From positions 1,860,001 through 1,924,000 of the forward strand of contig NZ_CP151767.2 of the NCBI RefSeq assembly GCF_038443705.2: 64,000 nucleotides of DNA, given 5' to 3'. This document shows, piece after piece, positions 8,776 to 18,007 of this stretch (positions are counted from its first letter, which is position 1; each line of letters begins with the position of its first letter). A model generated the notes under the pieces. The model was not told where the DNA came from, ran no database searches, and was given only the letters and a program-made list of their open reading frames with translations. The position numbers were made by a program, and so were the translations under genes. Source of the DNA: Yoonia sp. SS1-5. GTDB lineage: Bacteria; Pseudomonadota; Alphaproteobacteria; Rhodobacterales; Rhodobacteraceae.

Positions 8776-10389
8776 ATGCGAGAATGGTGGCGCGATGCGG
8801 TGATCTATCAGATCTACCCACGCTCGTTTCAGGACGACAATGGCGATGGTGTGGGCGATCTGGCCGGGATCACGCGGCGTTTGCCGCATGTGGCCGCACT
8901 GGGGGCTGATTGCATCTGGCTGTCCCCCATTTTTATGTCACCACAGAAGGACATGGGCTATGATGTGTCAAATTACACCGACATCGACCCGCTCTTTGGA
9001 TCGCTGGACGATTTTGACACGCTGATCGCAACGGCACATAATCTCGGGCTGAAAGTGATCACCGATCAGGTCCTGTCCCACACATCAGATCAACATCCGT
9101 GGTTCAAACAAAGCCGTACAAGCCGGGACAATGACAAATCGGACTGGTATGTCTGGGCCGACCCGCTGCCCGACGGCGCCCCGCCCACCAATTGGCACAG
9201 CCATTTCGGCGGACCGGCATGGGAATTCGACCCCCAGCGCGGGCAATATTACCTGCATAACTTTCTGGCCTCACAGCCCGACCTCAACTTTCACTGTCCC
9301 GATGTGATTGATGCCATCCTGGATACCTGCAAATTCTGGCTTGACCGGGGTCTGGACGGGTTCAGACTGGACACGGTCAACTACTATTTCCACGACCAGC
9401 AACTGCGATCAAATCCGCCCGCGCAGGCCAAGCCACAGGTGATGGCAACAGACCTTTATGGGATGCAGGACAATATCTATAACAAGACGCGCCCTGAAAA
9501 CCTTGGGTTCCTGGAACGGCTGCGGCAATTGACCGACCAGTATCAAGACATCATGATGGTCGGCGAAGTCGGCGAAATGGGCCGCCGATCCATCGAGATC
9601 ATGGGCGAATACACGGCCGGTTCCGACAGGCTGCATATGGCTTATAGCTTTGCCATGCTTGGCCCGGACTTCACCGCCGATCACTTTCGCAGCTGTATCG
9701 AAGGGTTCCAGCAGGGCGCCCCGGATGGCCACCCGAAATGGTCCTTCAGCAATCATGATGTACCGCGCCATGTCACCCGTTGGGCCGATCACGCGGTTGA
9801 CGACGACAGCATGGCCCGGCTTGCATGTGCGATGCTGATGGCGTTCGAGGGCACAATCGGCATCTATCAGGGCGAAGAACTGGGACAGACCGAAACCGAA
9901 CTGGTGTTTGAAGAGCTGACAGACCCACCTGCCCTGCGCTATTGGCCTGCGGTCAAAGGGCGGGATGGCTGCCGGACCCCCATGGTATGGACGGCAGATG
10001 CACCCCATGCGGGATTTTCCACCGGAACGCCGTGGCTGCCGGTGAAGCCCCCCCAGGCCGCACGCGCCGCCGATCAGCAGACACCCCAGGGCATCTTGCA
10101 GTTTTACAAGGACACCATCGCCCATCGCCGGGCGACACCGGCGCTGCGTTCAGGGGCAACGCGGTTTTATGATCTGCCCGAACCCGTTCTGGGGTTTGAG
10201 CGGCATATCACCGATATGCGGGTCAGCTGTTTCTTTAATCTGTCGACGACTGCACAGGATATCGCCCTGAACGACGACGCCACGCTGACAGGTCCGCACC
10301 GTGCCACCCTGCAGGACCGAACGCTCAGCCTGCCCGGCAATGGCTTTGCCTATCTCACGCATGACAGCCCGCTGACCCCCGGCCATTGA
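8776..10389 (+). CDS. aglA: Alpha-glucosidase, GH13 family
   Basis: This 537-aa cytoplasmic enzyme hydrolyses imported alpha-glucosides. It has the GH13 conserved regions: DQVLSHTSDQHPWF (97-110), GFRLDTVN with nucleophile Asp199, MMVGEVGE with acid/base Glu264, and FSNHDVPR with Asp328. There is no signal peptide. I start it at ATG 8776 because AGGGAGGA lies 5 nt upstream and MREWWRDAVIYQIYPRSF is the standard family N-terminus; an in-frame ATG at 8725 would translate through the promoter region. First gene of the plus-strand arm aglA-E-F-G. Confidence 0.9.
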   Translation: MREWWRDAVIYQIYPRSFQDDNGDGVGDLAGITRRLPHVAALGADCIWLSPIFMSPQKDMGYDVSNYTDIDPLFGSLDDFDTLIATAHNLGLKVITDQVLSHTSDQHPWFKQSRTSRDNDKSDWYVWADPLPDGAPPTNWHSHFGGPAWEFDPQRGQYYLHNFLASQPDLNFHCPDVIDAILDTCKFWLDRGLDGFRLDTVNYYFHDQQLRSNPPAQAKPQVMATDLYGMQDNIYNKTRPENLGFLERLRQLTDQYQDIMMVGEVGEMGRRSIEIMGEYTAGSDRLHMAYSFAMLGPDFTADHFRSCIEGFQQGAPDGHPKWSFSNHDVPRHVTRWADHAVDDDSMARLACAMLMAFEGTIGIYQGEELGQTETELVFEELTDPPALRYWPAVKGRDGCRTPMVWTADAPHAGFSTGTPWLPVKPPQAARAADQQTPQGILQFYKDTIAHRRATPALRSGATRFYDLPEPVLGFERHITDMRVSCFFNLSTTAQDIALNDDATLTGPHRATLQDRTLSLPGNGFAYLTHDSPLTPGH

Positions 10390-10427
10390 TGGCCGCACCC
10401 AATGACAAAACTCTGGGAGGAGAAACC

Positions 10428-11585
10428 ATGAAAAATTCCCTGTCCATCGTCGCGTTGCTTCTGGCGACAGCCGCCCCGGCCTATGCATTCGAAGACGGCA
10501 AGCTGACCATCTGGACCGGCGCCAACCGGGACCGTGACGCGCTGCTTGCGGCAACGGCCCCGTTTACCGACGACCTTGGTATCGACGTGGTTGTCGAGGT
10601 GGTCGACCCGGACTTGCCGCAGAAATTCCAGCAGGCCGCGGCAACAGGTGACGGCCCCGATATCCTGCTCTGGGCGCATGACCGGTTCGGCGAATGGGCC
10701 GGCGGGGGCCTCATTGCCCCGGTCCAACCCGCCGCAAGCTGGAGCGCTGATATCCTTCCCGCCGCCATGGAGGCGGTCCAGTTTGATGGCAAGACATGGG
10801 GCTACCCGGTCTCGGTCGAGGCTGTGACCCTGATCTACAACAAGGACATCATCGACACGCCGCCCGCATCATTCGAAGAGATCGCAGCGCTTGATATCGC
10901 GGGACAGAAGATCCTGTGGGACTACAATAACACCTATTTCACAATGCCCATGCTTATGGCCGGCGGTGGTTACGCGTTTCAAAAGGTCGACGGAACATAT
11001 GATGGCAGCACGACAGGCGTGAACAATGCGGGGGCGATTGCGGGGGCCGAGGTGCTCAAATCGCTTTTTGATGACGGGGTCATGCCGCAGGGCGTGGATT
11101 ACGGCGTCATGGACGGCGCAATGAACAATGGCGAGGTTGCCATGGTCCTGAACGGCCCTTGGTCATGGGGCGCATTCGCAGAATCGGGATTAAATGTGGG
11201 CGTGGCCCCAATCCCGACAGTCAATGGGGCGGTATCGCCGCCATTTCTGGGCGTGCTATCGCTTGGGATCAATGCCGCATCGCCAAATGCGGACCTCGCC
11301 GTGGAACTGATCGAGAATTATCTGGCCACAGATGAAGGTCTGGCCGCGTGGAACGAAAATGGCGCGCTGGGTGCACTCGCTGACATGTCGGCGGCAGCGG
11401 CACAGAATGACCCGCTTGTCACCGATATGCTTGCAGTTGCAGCGAACGGCGTCCCGATGCCCTCGAACCCCGAAATGGGGGCATTCTGGGCGGCCATGGG
11501 CCCGGCCCTGACCAATATCACATCCGGCGCCGCAGCACCGGCAGAGGCCCTTGACGACGCGGCGGCGCGGATTCTGGGCGAATGA
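10428..11585 (+). CDS. aglE: Alpha-glucoside ABC transporter substrate-binding protein
   Basis: This 385-aa periplasmic protein is of the MalE/family-1 solute-binding type. The signal peptide is clear (MKNSLSIVALLLATAAPAYA, cleavage before FEDGKL). The mature protein carries typical lobes (GKLTIWTGANRD, TWGYPVSVEAVTLIYNKD, GEVAMVLNGPWSWGAF). The start at ATG 10428 follows GGGAGGAGAAACC; an in-frame start 42 nt upstream would lack the signal peptide at its front. It captures alpha-glucosides for AglF/AglG. A strong hairpin follows the stop codon. Confidence 0.88.
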   Translation: MKNSLSIVALLLATAAPAYAFEDGKLTIWTGANRDRDALLAATAPFTDDLGIDVVVEVVDPDLPQKFQQAAATGDGPDILLWAHDRFGEWAGGGLIAPVQPAASWSADILPAAMEAVQFDGKTWGYPVSVEAVTLIYNKDIIDTPPASFEEIAALDIAGQKILWDYNNTYFTMPMLMAGGGYAFQKVDGTYDGSTTGVNNAGAIAGAEVLKSLFDDGVMPQGVDYGVMDGAMNNGEVAMVLNGPWSWGAFAESGLNVGVAPIPTVNGAVSPPFLGVLSLGINAASPNADLAVELIENYLATDEGLAAWNENGALGALADMSAAAAQNDPLVTDMLAVAANGVPMPSNPEMGAFWAAMGPALTNITSGAAAPAEALDDAAARILGE

Positions 11586-11591
11586 TATCAT

Positions 11592-11619
11592 CGCCGCGAC
11601 CGGCATATCGGTCGCGGCG
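11592..11619 (+). promoter_or_regulatory. Intercistronic hairpin after the binding-protein gene
   Basis: A perfect 11-bp stem (CGCCGCGACCG / CGGTCGCGGCG) with a 6-nt GCATAT loop begins 6 nt after the aglE stop. Stems in this position are known in binding-protein operons (for example malE-malF), where they protect the upstream mRNA or attenuate read-through so that the binding protein outnumbers the permeases. Confidence 0.65.
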
Positions 11620-11653
11620 GCAAATGCGGCCATGATCGCCAAGGCGCATCAAC

Positions 11654-13177
11654 ATGAGTAGTATTGCAGACACCCCGATCGCAAACGGCCCCGCCTGGCC
11701 CCGACTTGTCATGGTCGGGCTTGGCACGCTCGTGCTGCTCTTTGCTGCGTTCTATCTCTATCAACTTGCGCAGCCCCTTTTCGGCGCAATCCTGCTGGCC
11801 ATAGCCGTTGGCTTTGCGATCATTTTCGGGGCAAACAGGTTTTACGGGGCACGATTCATCTTTCCGGGCGTGGCGGCTGTGCTGGTATTCATCGCGTTTC
11901 CGGTGATCTACACGATCTATATCGGGTTCACGAATTATTCGTCCTTCAACCTGCTCAGTTACGAACGCACGATCGAGGTGCTGACATCACGCGGCGCCGT
12001 CGATCCGGCCACCGAACAACCATTTGCAGTGGCGCAGGACGGCGAGGCGTACCGGATTTGGCTACCCGAGGCGGGGCTTTTATCCGACCCGGTCAGCTTG
12101 CAGGGCCCAGACAGCGCCAATCTGGCCCCGGCAGAGGCACCTGCAAGCCTGCTCGAACGACGGGAGGCGATCAAACTGCGCAGCGGGCTACAGGGGCTCA
12201 GCCTCACCAGCCCGGATGGGACGATCATTCAGAATGCGGGGCTGCGGACCTTTGCCAGTGTCACGCCCGACTATGTGCGGACCGGGCCGGATATGCTGAC
12301 CAAAGCGGATGGAACAATCCTGACGGCCAATCACCAGACCGGTTTTTTCGAGGATGAAACAGGTGCACAGGTTCCACCGGGCTGGCGGGTAAATATCGGC
12401 TGGGGCAATTTCGAGCGGGTCTTTCAATCCGAAGGGATCAGAGGACCGATGATCGGCATCTTTGTCTGGACGTTTGTTTTTGCGACAGCGTCGGTCGCGC
12501 TGACCTTTGCGCTTGGGCTGACGCTTGCGGTTATCCTGCAATGGGAACATTTGCGCTTCAAAGCTGTCTACAGGATCCTGTTGATCCTGCCCTATGCCGT
12601 CCCCGCGTTTATCTCGATCCTCGTGTTCAAGGGGCTGTTCAATCAGAACTTCGGCGAGATCAACCTGATCCTGAACGCATTGTTCGGAATTTCGCCCAAC
12701 TGGTTCACAGATGGAACGCTGGCGCGGGTCATGATCCTGATCGTCAATACCTGGCTGGGCTACCCCTATATGATGCTGCTTGCGATGGGCTTTCTGCAAT
12801 CGGTGCCGGAAGATCACAAGAAAGCCGCCGCGCTGGAAGGGGCGTCGGCACTGCGGGTGTTCTTTACCATCACGCTGCCGCAGATCATTCCACCGTTTCT
12901 GCCGCTTCTGATCGCGTCATTTGCGTTCAATTTCAATAATATGGTGCTGATCTTCCTGTTGACACGGGGGCTGCCGGACGTGCCGGGGACAGTGATCCCG
13001 GCCGGTGAGACGGACATTCTGGCAAGCTTTACCTACCGGCTGGCCTTCGACAATGCAGGACAACAATTTGGACTGGCTGGGGCCATCACCTTGCTGATCT
13101 TCCTTGCGGTGGCGGCCATATCCTATGCAAATTTCGTGGCCATGCGGCGGGCCGCGCAAAAACGTGCCGGACGATAA
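11654..13177 (+). CDS. aglF: Alpha-glucoside ABC transporter permease, MalF type
   Basis: This 507-aa inner-membrane permease has N-terminal TM helices, then a large periplasmic insertion between helices (about residues 95-245) as in MalF, then the conserved permease core. The EAA loop that docks on AglK reads DHKKAAALEGASALRVFF. The gene lies 68 nt after aglE, across a hairpin. Its TAA stop is embedded in a family-2 palindromic repeat (13173-13222). Confidence 0.88.
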   Translation: MSSIADTPIANGPAWPRLVMVGLGTLVLLFAAFYLYQLAQPLFGAILLAIAVGFAIIFGANRFYGARFIFPGVAAVLVFIAFPVIYTIYIGFTNYSSFNLLSYERTIEVLTSRGAVDPATEQPFAVAQDGEAYRIWLPEAGLLSDPVSLQGPDSANLAPAEAPASLLERREAIKLRSGLQGLSLTSPDGTIIQNAGLRTFASVTPDYVRTGPDMLTKADGTILTANHQTGFFEDETGAQVPPGWRVNIGWGNFERVFQSEGIRGPMIGIFVWTFVFATASVALTFALGLTLAVILQWEHLRFKAVYRILLILPYAVPAFISILVFKGLFNQNFGEINLILNALFGISPNWFTDGTLARVMILIVNTWLGYPYMMLLAMGFLQSVPEDHKKAAALEGASALRVFFTITLPQIIPPFLPLLIASFAFNFNNMVLIFLLTRGLPDVPGTVIPAGETDILASFTYRLAFDNAGQQFGLAGAITLLIFLAVAAISYANFVAMRRAAQKRAGR

Positions 13178-13222
13178 CGGGATGGCGGGTGGGGCGATGT
13201 GCGCAGCACGAGCGTCATCCCG
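13173..13222 (+). repeat. Dispersed palindromic unit, family 2, copy 1
   Basis: The sequence GATAACGGGATGGCGGG starts here and recurs at 39469. It folds: CGGGATGGCG (13178-13187) pairs with CGTCATCCCG (13213-13222) with one G-T pair. The repeat contains the aglF stop codon (TAA, 13175-13177) and fills most of the aglF-aglG gap, ending just before the aglG ribosome site. Confidence 0.7.
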
Positions 13223-13237
13223 ACAGAAAGGACAGAT

Positions 13238-14128
13238 ATGATCGTTGAGCGACCACGCGATCTGCGGATCAAGAAAATTGCAGCACATGGTTTCATGATC
13301 ATCTTTCTGATCCTGATCCTGTTTCCCTTCTTCATGGTCCTGTCCATCAGCTTTCGCGAGGGGAATTTTTCCGTCGGATCAATCATCCCGCAAAACCCGA
13401 CTTTGGAACATTGGGTTCTGGCATTCGGGTTCGACTATACGCGGGACGATGGCAGCGTGATCAGCCCGCCCTATCCGGTCATGCTCTGGATGTGGAATTC
13501 GATCAAGATCGGCCTCGCCGCCGGCCTTGGGGTGCTGGCGATTGCGACAATCTCGGCCTACGCGTTCAGTCGCATTCGGATCAAGGGCAAGGCCGCAATG
13601 CTTGACGGGCTATTTCTGATCCAGATGTTTCCAACAACACTGGCGCTTGTGGCTATCTACGCCATCTTTGATGCCTTGGGCGAGGTCAGCCCGGTGCTGG
13701 GGCTTGATTCCCACATGGCGCTTATCCTGATCTATCTGGCTGGGGTCACGCTGCATATCTGGACGATCAAAGGCTATTTCGACAGCATCGACACCGCGCT
13801 GGACAAGGCAGCCGCCATTGACGGGGCCACCCCGTGGCAGACATTCCGACACATTTTCCTGCCATTGGCCGTCCCCATTATGAGCGTTGTTTTCGTGCTC
13901 GCCTTCATCGGCTTTATTAACGATTATCCAATTGCGTCGGTGCTGATCCGATCGGAAAGCCAGATGACGCTTGCGGTTGGGTCCCGGCTGTATCTGAACG
14001 AATTCAAATATCTTTGGGGTGATTTCGCCGCGGCGGCGATTTTGTCGGGCTTGCCAATCACGGTCGTCTTCCTGATCGCGCAAAGATACCTGGTCTCGGG
14101 ACTGAGCGACGGTGCGGTCAAGGGTTAG
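13238..14128 (+). CDS. aglG: Alpha-glucoside ABC transporter permease, MalG type
   Basis: This 296-aa partner permease has six predicted TM helices and the EAA loop ALDKAAAIDGATPWQTFRHI. I start it at ATG 13238 (MIVERPRD) because AAAGGA lies 5 nt upstream; an earlier in-frame start at 13199 lies inside the family-2 repeat. Its TAG stop (14126-14128) is the first three bases of a family-1 palindrome. Confidence 0.88.
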   Translation: MIVERPRDLRIKKIAAHGFMIIFLILILFPFFMVLSISFREGNFSVGSIIPQNPTLEHWVLAFGFDYTRDDGSVISPPYPVMLWMWNSIKIGLAAGLGVLAIATISAYAFSRIRIKGKAAMLDGLFLIQMFPTTLALVAIYAIFDALGEVSPVLGLDSHMALILIYLAGVTLHIWTIKGYFDSIDTALDKAAAIDGATPWQTFRHIFLPLAVPIMSVVFVLAFIGFINDYPIASVLIRSESQMTLAVGSRLYLNEFKYLWGDFAAAAILSGLPITVVFLIAQRYLVSGLSDGAVKG

Positions 14129-14149
14129 GATGGATCAAGATCCATCCTA
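14126..14149 (+). repeat. Dispersed palindromic unit, family 1, copy B
   Basis: TAGGATGGATC-AA-GATCCATCCTA is a perfect 11-bp inverted repeat with a 2-nt centre, followed by CGGCCG. Its first three bases are the aglG stop codon. It lies between the convergent aglG and histidine-kinase genes and can act as a terminator for the agl operon. Confidence 0.85.
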
Positions 14150-14156
14150 CGGCCGC

Positions 14157-15086
14157 CTACCAGGTCAGCAGGAAAGTTGCCCCTGATTGAGACGGCACCA
14201 AGGCGATTTCGGCATCCTGTGCCTGCAACATGCGCCGCACAATGGGCAGCCCCATCCCCGTCCCGCCGCTACCCCTGCGCGTGGTGAAGAACGGGTCGAA
14301 TATCCGATCCTGATTGCCTTGCGATACACCCGATCCGTCGTCGCGGATCCGAACGCCCTCCGGCTGCCAGGCAATGACAATTCGCGTTGCACCATGATCG
14401 CGCGCATTGGCAATCAAATGCGTCATCACCACACCCAAAAGCGTTGCCCCCAGTGGCACTACCCCGTCCCGCTCTAGGACAATATCTGCCGCAGGTTCGA
14501 TGACTTCCGAGACCAGGCAAGTCCCGCGCGGCATCGGCTCCTGCGCTTGGGCAAGCGCCCGTTGCCCGTCCAGAAGACCCTGCATACGGTCCACAGCCGT
14601 GCTGATATTGCCCAGCATTCTGGCCCGATCATCCGATTTCAGATCCGGATCATCCAGCAATTCAGCCGCCCCCCGGATCACCGTCATTGGCGATTTCAAT
14701 TCGTGCGTGACGTGATCCGCATAGGATCGCAAAACCGCCTCGCGCCCGCGCAACCGCGCGGTCATCGCAAAAATGGCGTCACCCAGCTGCGAAAATTCCG
14801 GCGTACCGAAATGCACCGGTACGGCAGCCTCGCCTTCGGCTTGCGCGAATTCTGTTAAGGCCCGCACCGGGCGCAGCACCAGCCGCCAGAGCAGAAATCC
14901 AAGGATCAGTGTCGCCATCAGGGCCATCCACGCGATCATCCAGGATGTTTCCGCCCAGCCCAGAACCCCGCCCGCAAGCCTAAAATATGCAATCCCGATC
15001 AGTGGCAAAAAGAAGACAGCCGCCAGAACGCCGCCCAGCACAAAGGCCAGCGGCGGGCGCCATTTGCGAATTACACGCCGCGGCAT
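14157..15086 (-). CDS. Membrane sensor histidine kinase
   Basis: This protein of about 309 aa has two TM helices (FVLGGVLAAVFFLPLIGIAY and a second near residues 42-70), a short HAMP-like stretch, the H box YADHVTHELKSPMTVIRGAA with the phospho-accepting His, the N box LIANARDHGATR, and the G boxes IRDDGSGV and GGTGMGLPIVRRM. The periplasmic loop is very short, so it may sense membrane state or its partner rather than a soluble ligand. Its start overlaps the end of the response-regulator gene. I chose ATG 15086 (MPRRVIRKW) over a start 51 nt upstream. Confidence 0.85.
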   Translation of the reverse strand: MPRRVIRKWRPPLAFVLGGVLAAVFFLPLIGIAYFRLAGGVLGWAETSWMIAWMALMATLILGFLLWRLVLRPVRALTEFAQAEGEAAVPVHFGTPEFSQLGDAIFAMTARLRGREAVLRSYADHVTHELKSPMTVIRGAAELLDDPDLKSDDRARMLGNISTAVDRMQGLLDGQRALAQAQEPMPRGTCLVSEVIEPAADIVLERDGVVPLGATLLGVVMTHLIANARDHGATRIVIAWQPEGVRIRDDGSGVSQGNQDRIFDPFFTTRRGSGGTGMGLPIVRRMLQAQDAEIALVPSQSGATFLLTW

Positions 15087-15757
15087 TGCCCCATCCGGAT
15101 CCCCACCCCATGCACAGTCTCGATCGCGTCGCCGCACCCGGCCGCGCTTAACTTGGCACGCAGGTTTCGCAGGTGGCTGTCCATCGTCCGGTCGCTGACA
15201 TGGATATTGGTGCCATAGATCGCATCAACCAGTTGCGGACGCGACATCACGTGATCAGGCCGGCGCATCAGCTGCGCCACAAGTTCCATCTCGCGCGCGG
15301 TCAGCGTGACGGGCGCATCATTGACGTGGCATTGATGTCTGTCGGGATCGAGGCTGAGAACGCCCCGCCGCATCACAACATGTTCGGACTTCACCGGACC
15401 GCTACGCTTGAGAACTGCGCGAACCCGCGCCGTAAGCTCGCGCGGTGAGAATGGTTTTGGCACATAGTCATCCGCGCCCAGTTCCAAACCAACGATGCGG
15501 TCAACCTCATCCGCATGGGCTGTCAGAAAGATAATCGGCACGTCAGAGGATTTGCGCAGCTCGCGGCATACGGAAAGCCCATCCATTTCGGGCATCCCGA
15601 TATCCAGCACGATCATGTCAGGACACAGGCTTTGCGCCGCCTCCAGCGCCGTCCGGCCATCTGCAGCCTCTGCCACGGTATAGCCCGCCCGGGTCAATGC
15701 AATCCGTAGAATATCGCGGATCTGCGCATCATCATCTGCGACCAATATCTGGGTCAT
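15071..15757 (-). CDS. OmpR/PhoB-type response regulator
   Basis: This 228-aa protein has a receiver domain with acidic pocket ADDDAQIRD, phospho-acceptor Asp52 (IVLDIGMPEMDG) and Lys in DDYVPKPFSPREL. The winged-helix DNA-binding domain follows (about residues 130-225: LTAREMELVAQLMRRPDHV, SDRTMDSHLRNLRAKL). It pairs with the kinase just downstream, and its ATG overlaps the stop of the DUF4173 gene (ATGA). The three genes therefore form one operon. Confidence 0.9.
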   Translation of the reverse strand: MTQILVADDDAQIRDILRIALTRAGYTVAEAADGRTALEAAQSLCPDMIVLDIGMPEMDGLSVCRELRKSSDVPIIFLTAHADEVDRIVGLELGADDYVPKPFSPRELTARVRAVLKRSGPVKSEHVVMRRGVLSLDPDRHQCHVNDAPVTLTAREMELVAQLMRRPDHVMSRPQLVDAIYGTNIHVSDRTMDSHLRNLRAKLSAAGCGDAIETVHGVGIRMGQCRGV

Positions 15758-17175
15758 GGGGCGGCCTCTTGCATCATCTGGCCTACATTATGGCGCAGCC
15801 GCGCATTGCGGTAGCCCCATTCGCGCCAATTCCGGGGCGTTGCCAATTTCATCCCCGGTCCGCGACAGATACCTGCTGTCGCAGGCGCGGCCCCTTCCCC
15901 CAGGCTGCACATATAGGCGTATGCCGTCGCACCCCGTGGCGCGAGGTTGCGGGCAACAAGCCCATCCACATTGATCAATGACGCCACATAGATCGCCAAG
16001 ACCCCCAGCCCCGCAGCGCGCATCATGAACCAGGTCGTGGTCTGACGCCCCCATGTCTGCATCAGGATCAACGCCAGACCAAGGGCCACGACAACCATCC
16101 AGACGACCGCAAAGAACCGCATCCGGGTCAGCCCGTAGGCATCCACGTAAAGGTCCAGCCTTAAAATGGCCGAGCCCACCAGCAGGATCGTCTGCGCAAC
16201 CCAGATATAAAGCAGCAGCCGAAGCGTTGACCTATCCAGATGCGGCTGGGCAACAAGTGCGAAAACCCCTGCCAGCAAGGCGGCCACCATCAGCGGATAG
16301 GCCCCGCGATGGGCATAATCCGCGTAGGTCATCCCATCAGGCAGACTGACCCCGCCCCAAAGATATCCCAGATCCGTCAGCGTCTGCATGGCAAAGATCA
16401 GGTTAAACACAACAAGCGCCCGCAGAATTGCGCGCGGCGTGACCAGCCCCATCCGCAACATGGGCAACCGCAAACTGGCCGGCTTTGCAAGCGCAGGGGT
16501 CAACGCGGACAGGCGCAAAAGCGGCCAGATGGCCAATGCTAACAGCGTCCAGAATATGAAACGCGCCGGATCGAAAAGCCTGCCCGCATCAAAATGGTAG
16601 AGCGCGGTCAACCACCGATCAACGATCGGGTTGGCCGCCCCCATCAGGGCCATGAAGATACCACCGATTGTGAGGGGCAACACCCAGTCCCGGACCTCTG
16701 CGCCAAAGCGACCCTTTGCGGGCGCCTGCACCCGGACTGCAAGCGCGTCAACGACGATCTGCAGCGGCCCGACGAATGGCAGTCGCAACACAGCGCGCAG
16801 GATGGTGGGCGCGTCCCACCGACCAAGCGCCTGCACGATTGCAAAAACCAGCAGCCCCGCAAGCGCGATGGCCACCGAAATGAACTGGACCAAGTCAACC
16901 AATGGGACCAATGCGACACATAGGACAGCCCAGTGACCTGCGATCTGCCGCTTGCCAACCGGCGGCCATAGCGCGATCTGGATTGCCCCGCCCATCAGCA
17001 GGAACCACACCGCCAGCCCGAGGCCCGGCGACACATCCCAAAGCAGCAGATCAGCCAGACCGACACATACAAGCGCCAGAAAGCCGGGCACCCGCAAGCT
17101 GCGCCCCTTGGGCGTTTCATCATCCAGCCACCAGCCATCCTTTGCCAGACCTTTGGGCAAGCCGCGCACAACCAT
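15754..17175 (-). CDS. Polytopic membrane protein, DUF4173 type
   Basis: This 473-aa protein has about 12-13 hydrophobic helices and the DUF4173-type blocks GMTYADYAHRGAYPLMVAAL and DAYGLTRMRFFAVVW. The function of the family is unknown. It is translationally coupled (ATGA) to a two-component system, so it may be the regulated output or an accessory sensor. I start at ATG 17175, which follows AAAGGGAC; the longer frame to 17229 has no such site. The C-terminal 60 residues carry four cysteines, possibly a periplasmic domain. Confidence 0.75.
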   Translation of the reverse strand: MVVRGLPKGLAKDGWWLDDETPKGRSLRVPGFLALVCVGLADLLLWDVSPGLGLAVWFLLMGGAIQIALWPPVGKRQIAGHWAVLCVALVPLVDLVQFISVAIALAGLLVFAIVQALGRWDAPTILRAVLRLPFVGPLQIVVDALAVRVQAPAKGRFGAEVRDWVLPLTIGGIFMALMGAANPIVDRWLTALYHFDAGRLFDPARFIFWTLLALAIWPLLRLSALTPALAKPASLRLPMLRMGLVTPRAILRALVVFNLIFAMQTLTDLGYLWGGVSLPDGMTYADYAHRGAYPLMVAALLAGVFALVAQPHLDRSTLRLLLYIWVAQTILLVGSAILRLDLYVDAYGLTRMRFFAVVWMVVVALGLALILMQTWGRQTTTWFMMRAAGLGVLAIYVASLINVDGLVARNLAPRGATAYAYMCSLGEGAAPATAGICRGPGMKLATPRNWREWGYRNARLRHNVGQMMQEAAP

Positions 17176-17251
17176 GTTTTGTCCCTTTCCGTGATCGTTC
17201 CGGAAATGGTCTAGGGCGTGCCCGTGCAAGCGCTGTCAGGGGAATGTGCAG

Positions 17252-17932
17252 TTATTGTGCAGCCGCACGAATAGCGCGGATGTTTTCGCCGTAGGGCGCA
17301 GGATTACTGACCGACCCGCCCCGAAAGACCGCCGAGCCTGCAACCAGCACATCTGCACCGGCATTCGCAACAAGGGGGGCGGTGGTCGGATCAACCCCAC
17401 CATCAATTTCGATATGGATCGGGCGGTCACCAATCATCTCGCGCAATTGGCGCACCTTGTCGATTTGCGAATGAATGAACTTCTGGCCACCAAAACCGGG
17501 ATTGACCGTCATCACACAAACAAGATCGACCATATCCAAAAGGTGACTGACAGCCGCTGCAGGCGTTGCGGGGTTCAGGGCCACACCGGCCTTGGCACCC
17601 GCACCCCGGATCGCCTGCACGGTCCGGTGAATATGCGGGCCTGCCTCAACATGTGCGGTGATGACATCCGCCCCGGCATCCGCAAAGGCGCTGATATAAG
17701 GGTCGACCGGCGCGATCATCAGATGCACGTCCATCACGCCTTTGATATGCGGGCGGATCGCGGCGCAGGTGGCCGGCCCAAAGGTGATGTTGGGTACAAA
17801 ATGCCCGTCCATCACATCAACATGCACCCAATCGGCGCCTTGCGCCTCTATCGCGGCACATTCGGCGCCGAAATTGGCAAAATCGGCCGACAATATTGAT
17901 GGTGCGATCTTGATGGAACGGTCAAAGCTCAT
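17252..17932 (-). CDS. rpe: Ribulose-phosphate 3-epimerase
   Basis: This 226-aa TIM-barrel enzyme interconverts ribulose-5-P and xylulose-5-P in the pentose phosphate and Calvin pathways. Family motifs are [33 protein letters not shown] (metal and catalytic Asp), [18 protein letters not shown] and EIDGGV. The start is at ATG 17932 ([14 protein letters not shown]), which fits the family; the frame is open 48 nt further upstream. Confidence 0.93.
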   Translation of the reverse strand: MSFDRSIKIAPSILSADFANFGAECAAIEAQGADWVHVDVMDGHFVPNITFGPATCAAIRPHIKGVMDVHLMIAPVDPYISAFADAGADVITAHVEAGPHIHRTVQAIRGAGAKAGVALNPATPAAAVSHLLDMVDLVCVMTVNPGFGGQKFIHSQIDKVRQLREMIGDRPIHIEIDGGVDPTTAPLVANAGADVLVAGSAVFRGGSVSNPAPYGENIRAIRAAAQ

Positions 17933-17960
17933 GGCGCCACTATCCTGTTTGTTCTGCTGC

Positions 17961-17978
17961 GCCCCCAATAGCGGGGGC
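17961..17978. promoter_or_regulatory. Short GC stem-loop upstream of rpe
   Basis: GCCCCC-AATAGC-GGGGGC forms a perfect 6-bp stem between the 97-aa gene and rpe, both on minus. It may partly terminate transcription of the upstream gene or insulate rpe. There is no T tail. Confidence 0.35.
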
Positions 17979-18007
17979 ACTGGGCCATGTCACGGTGTAA
18001 CGGGCGT

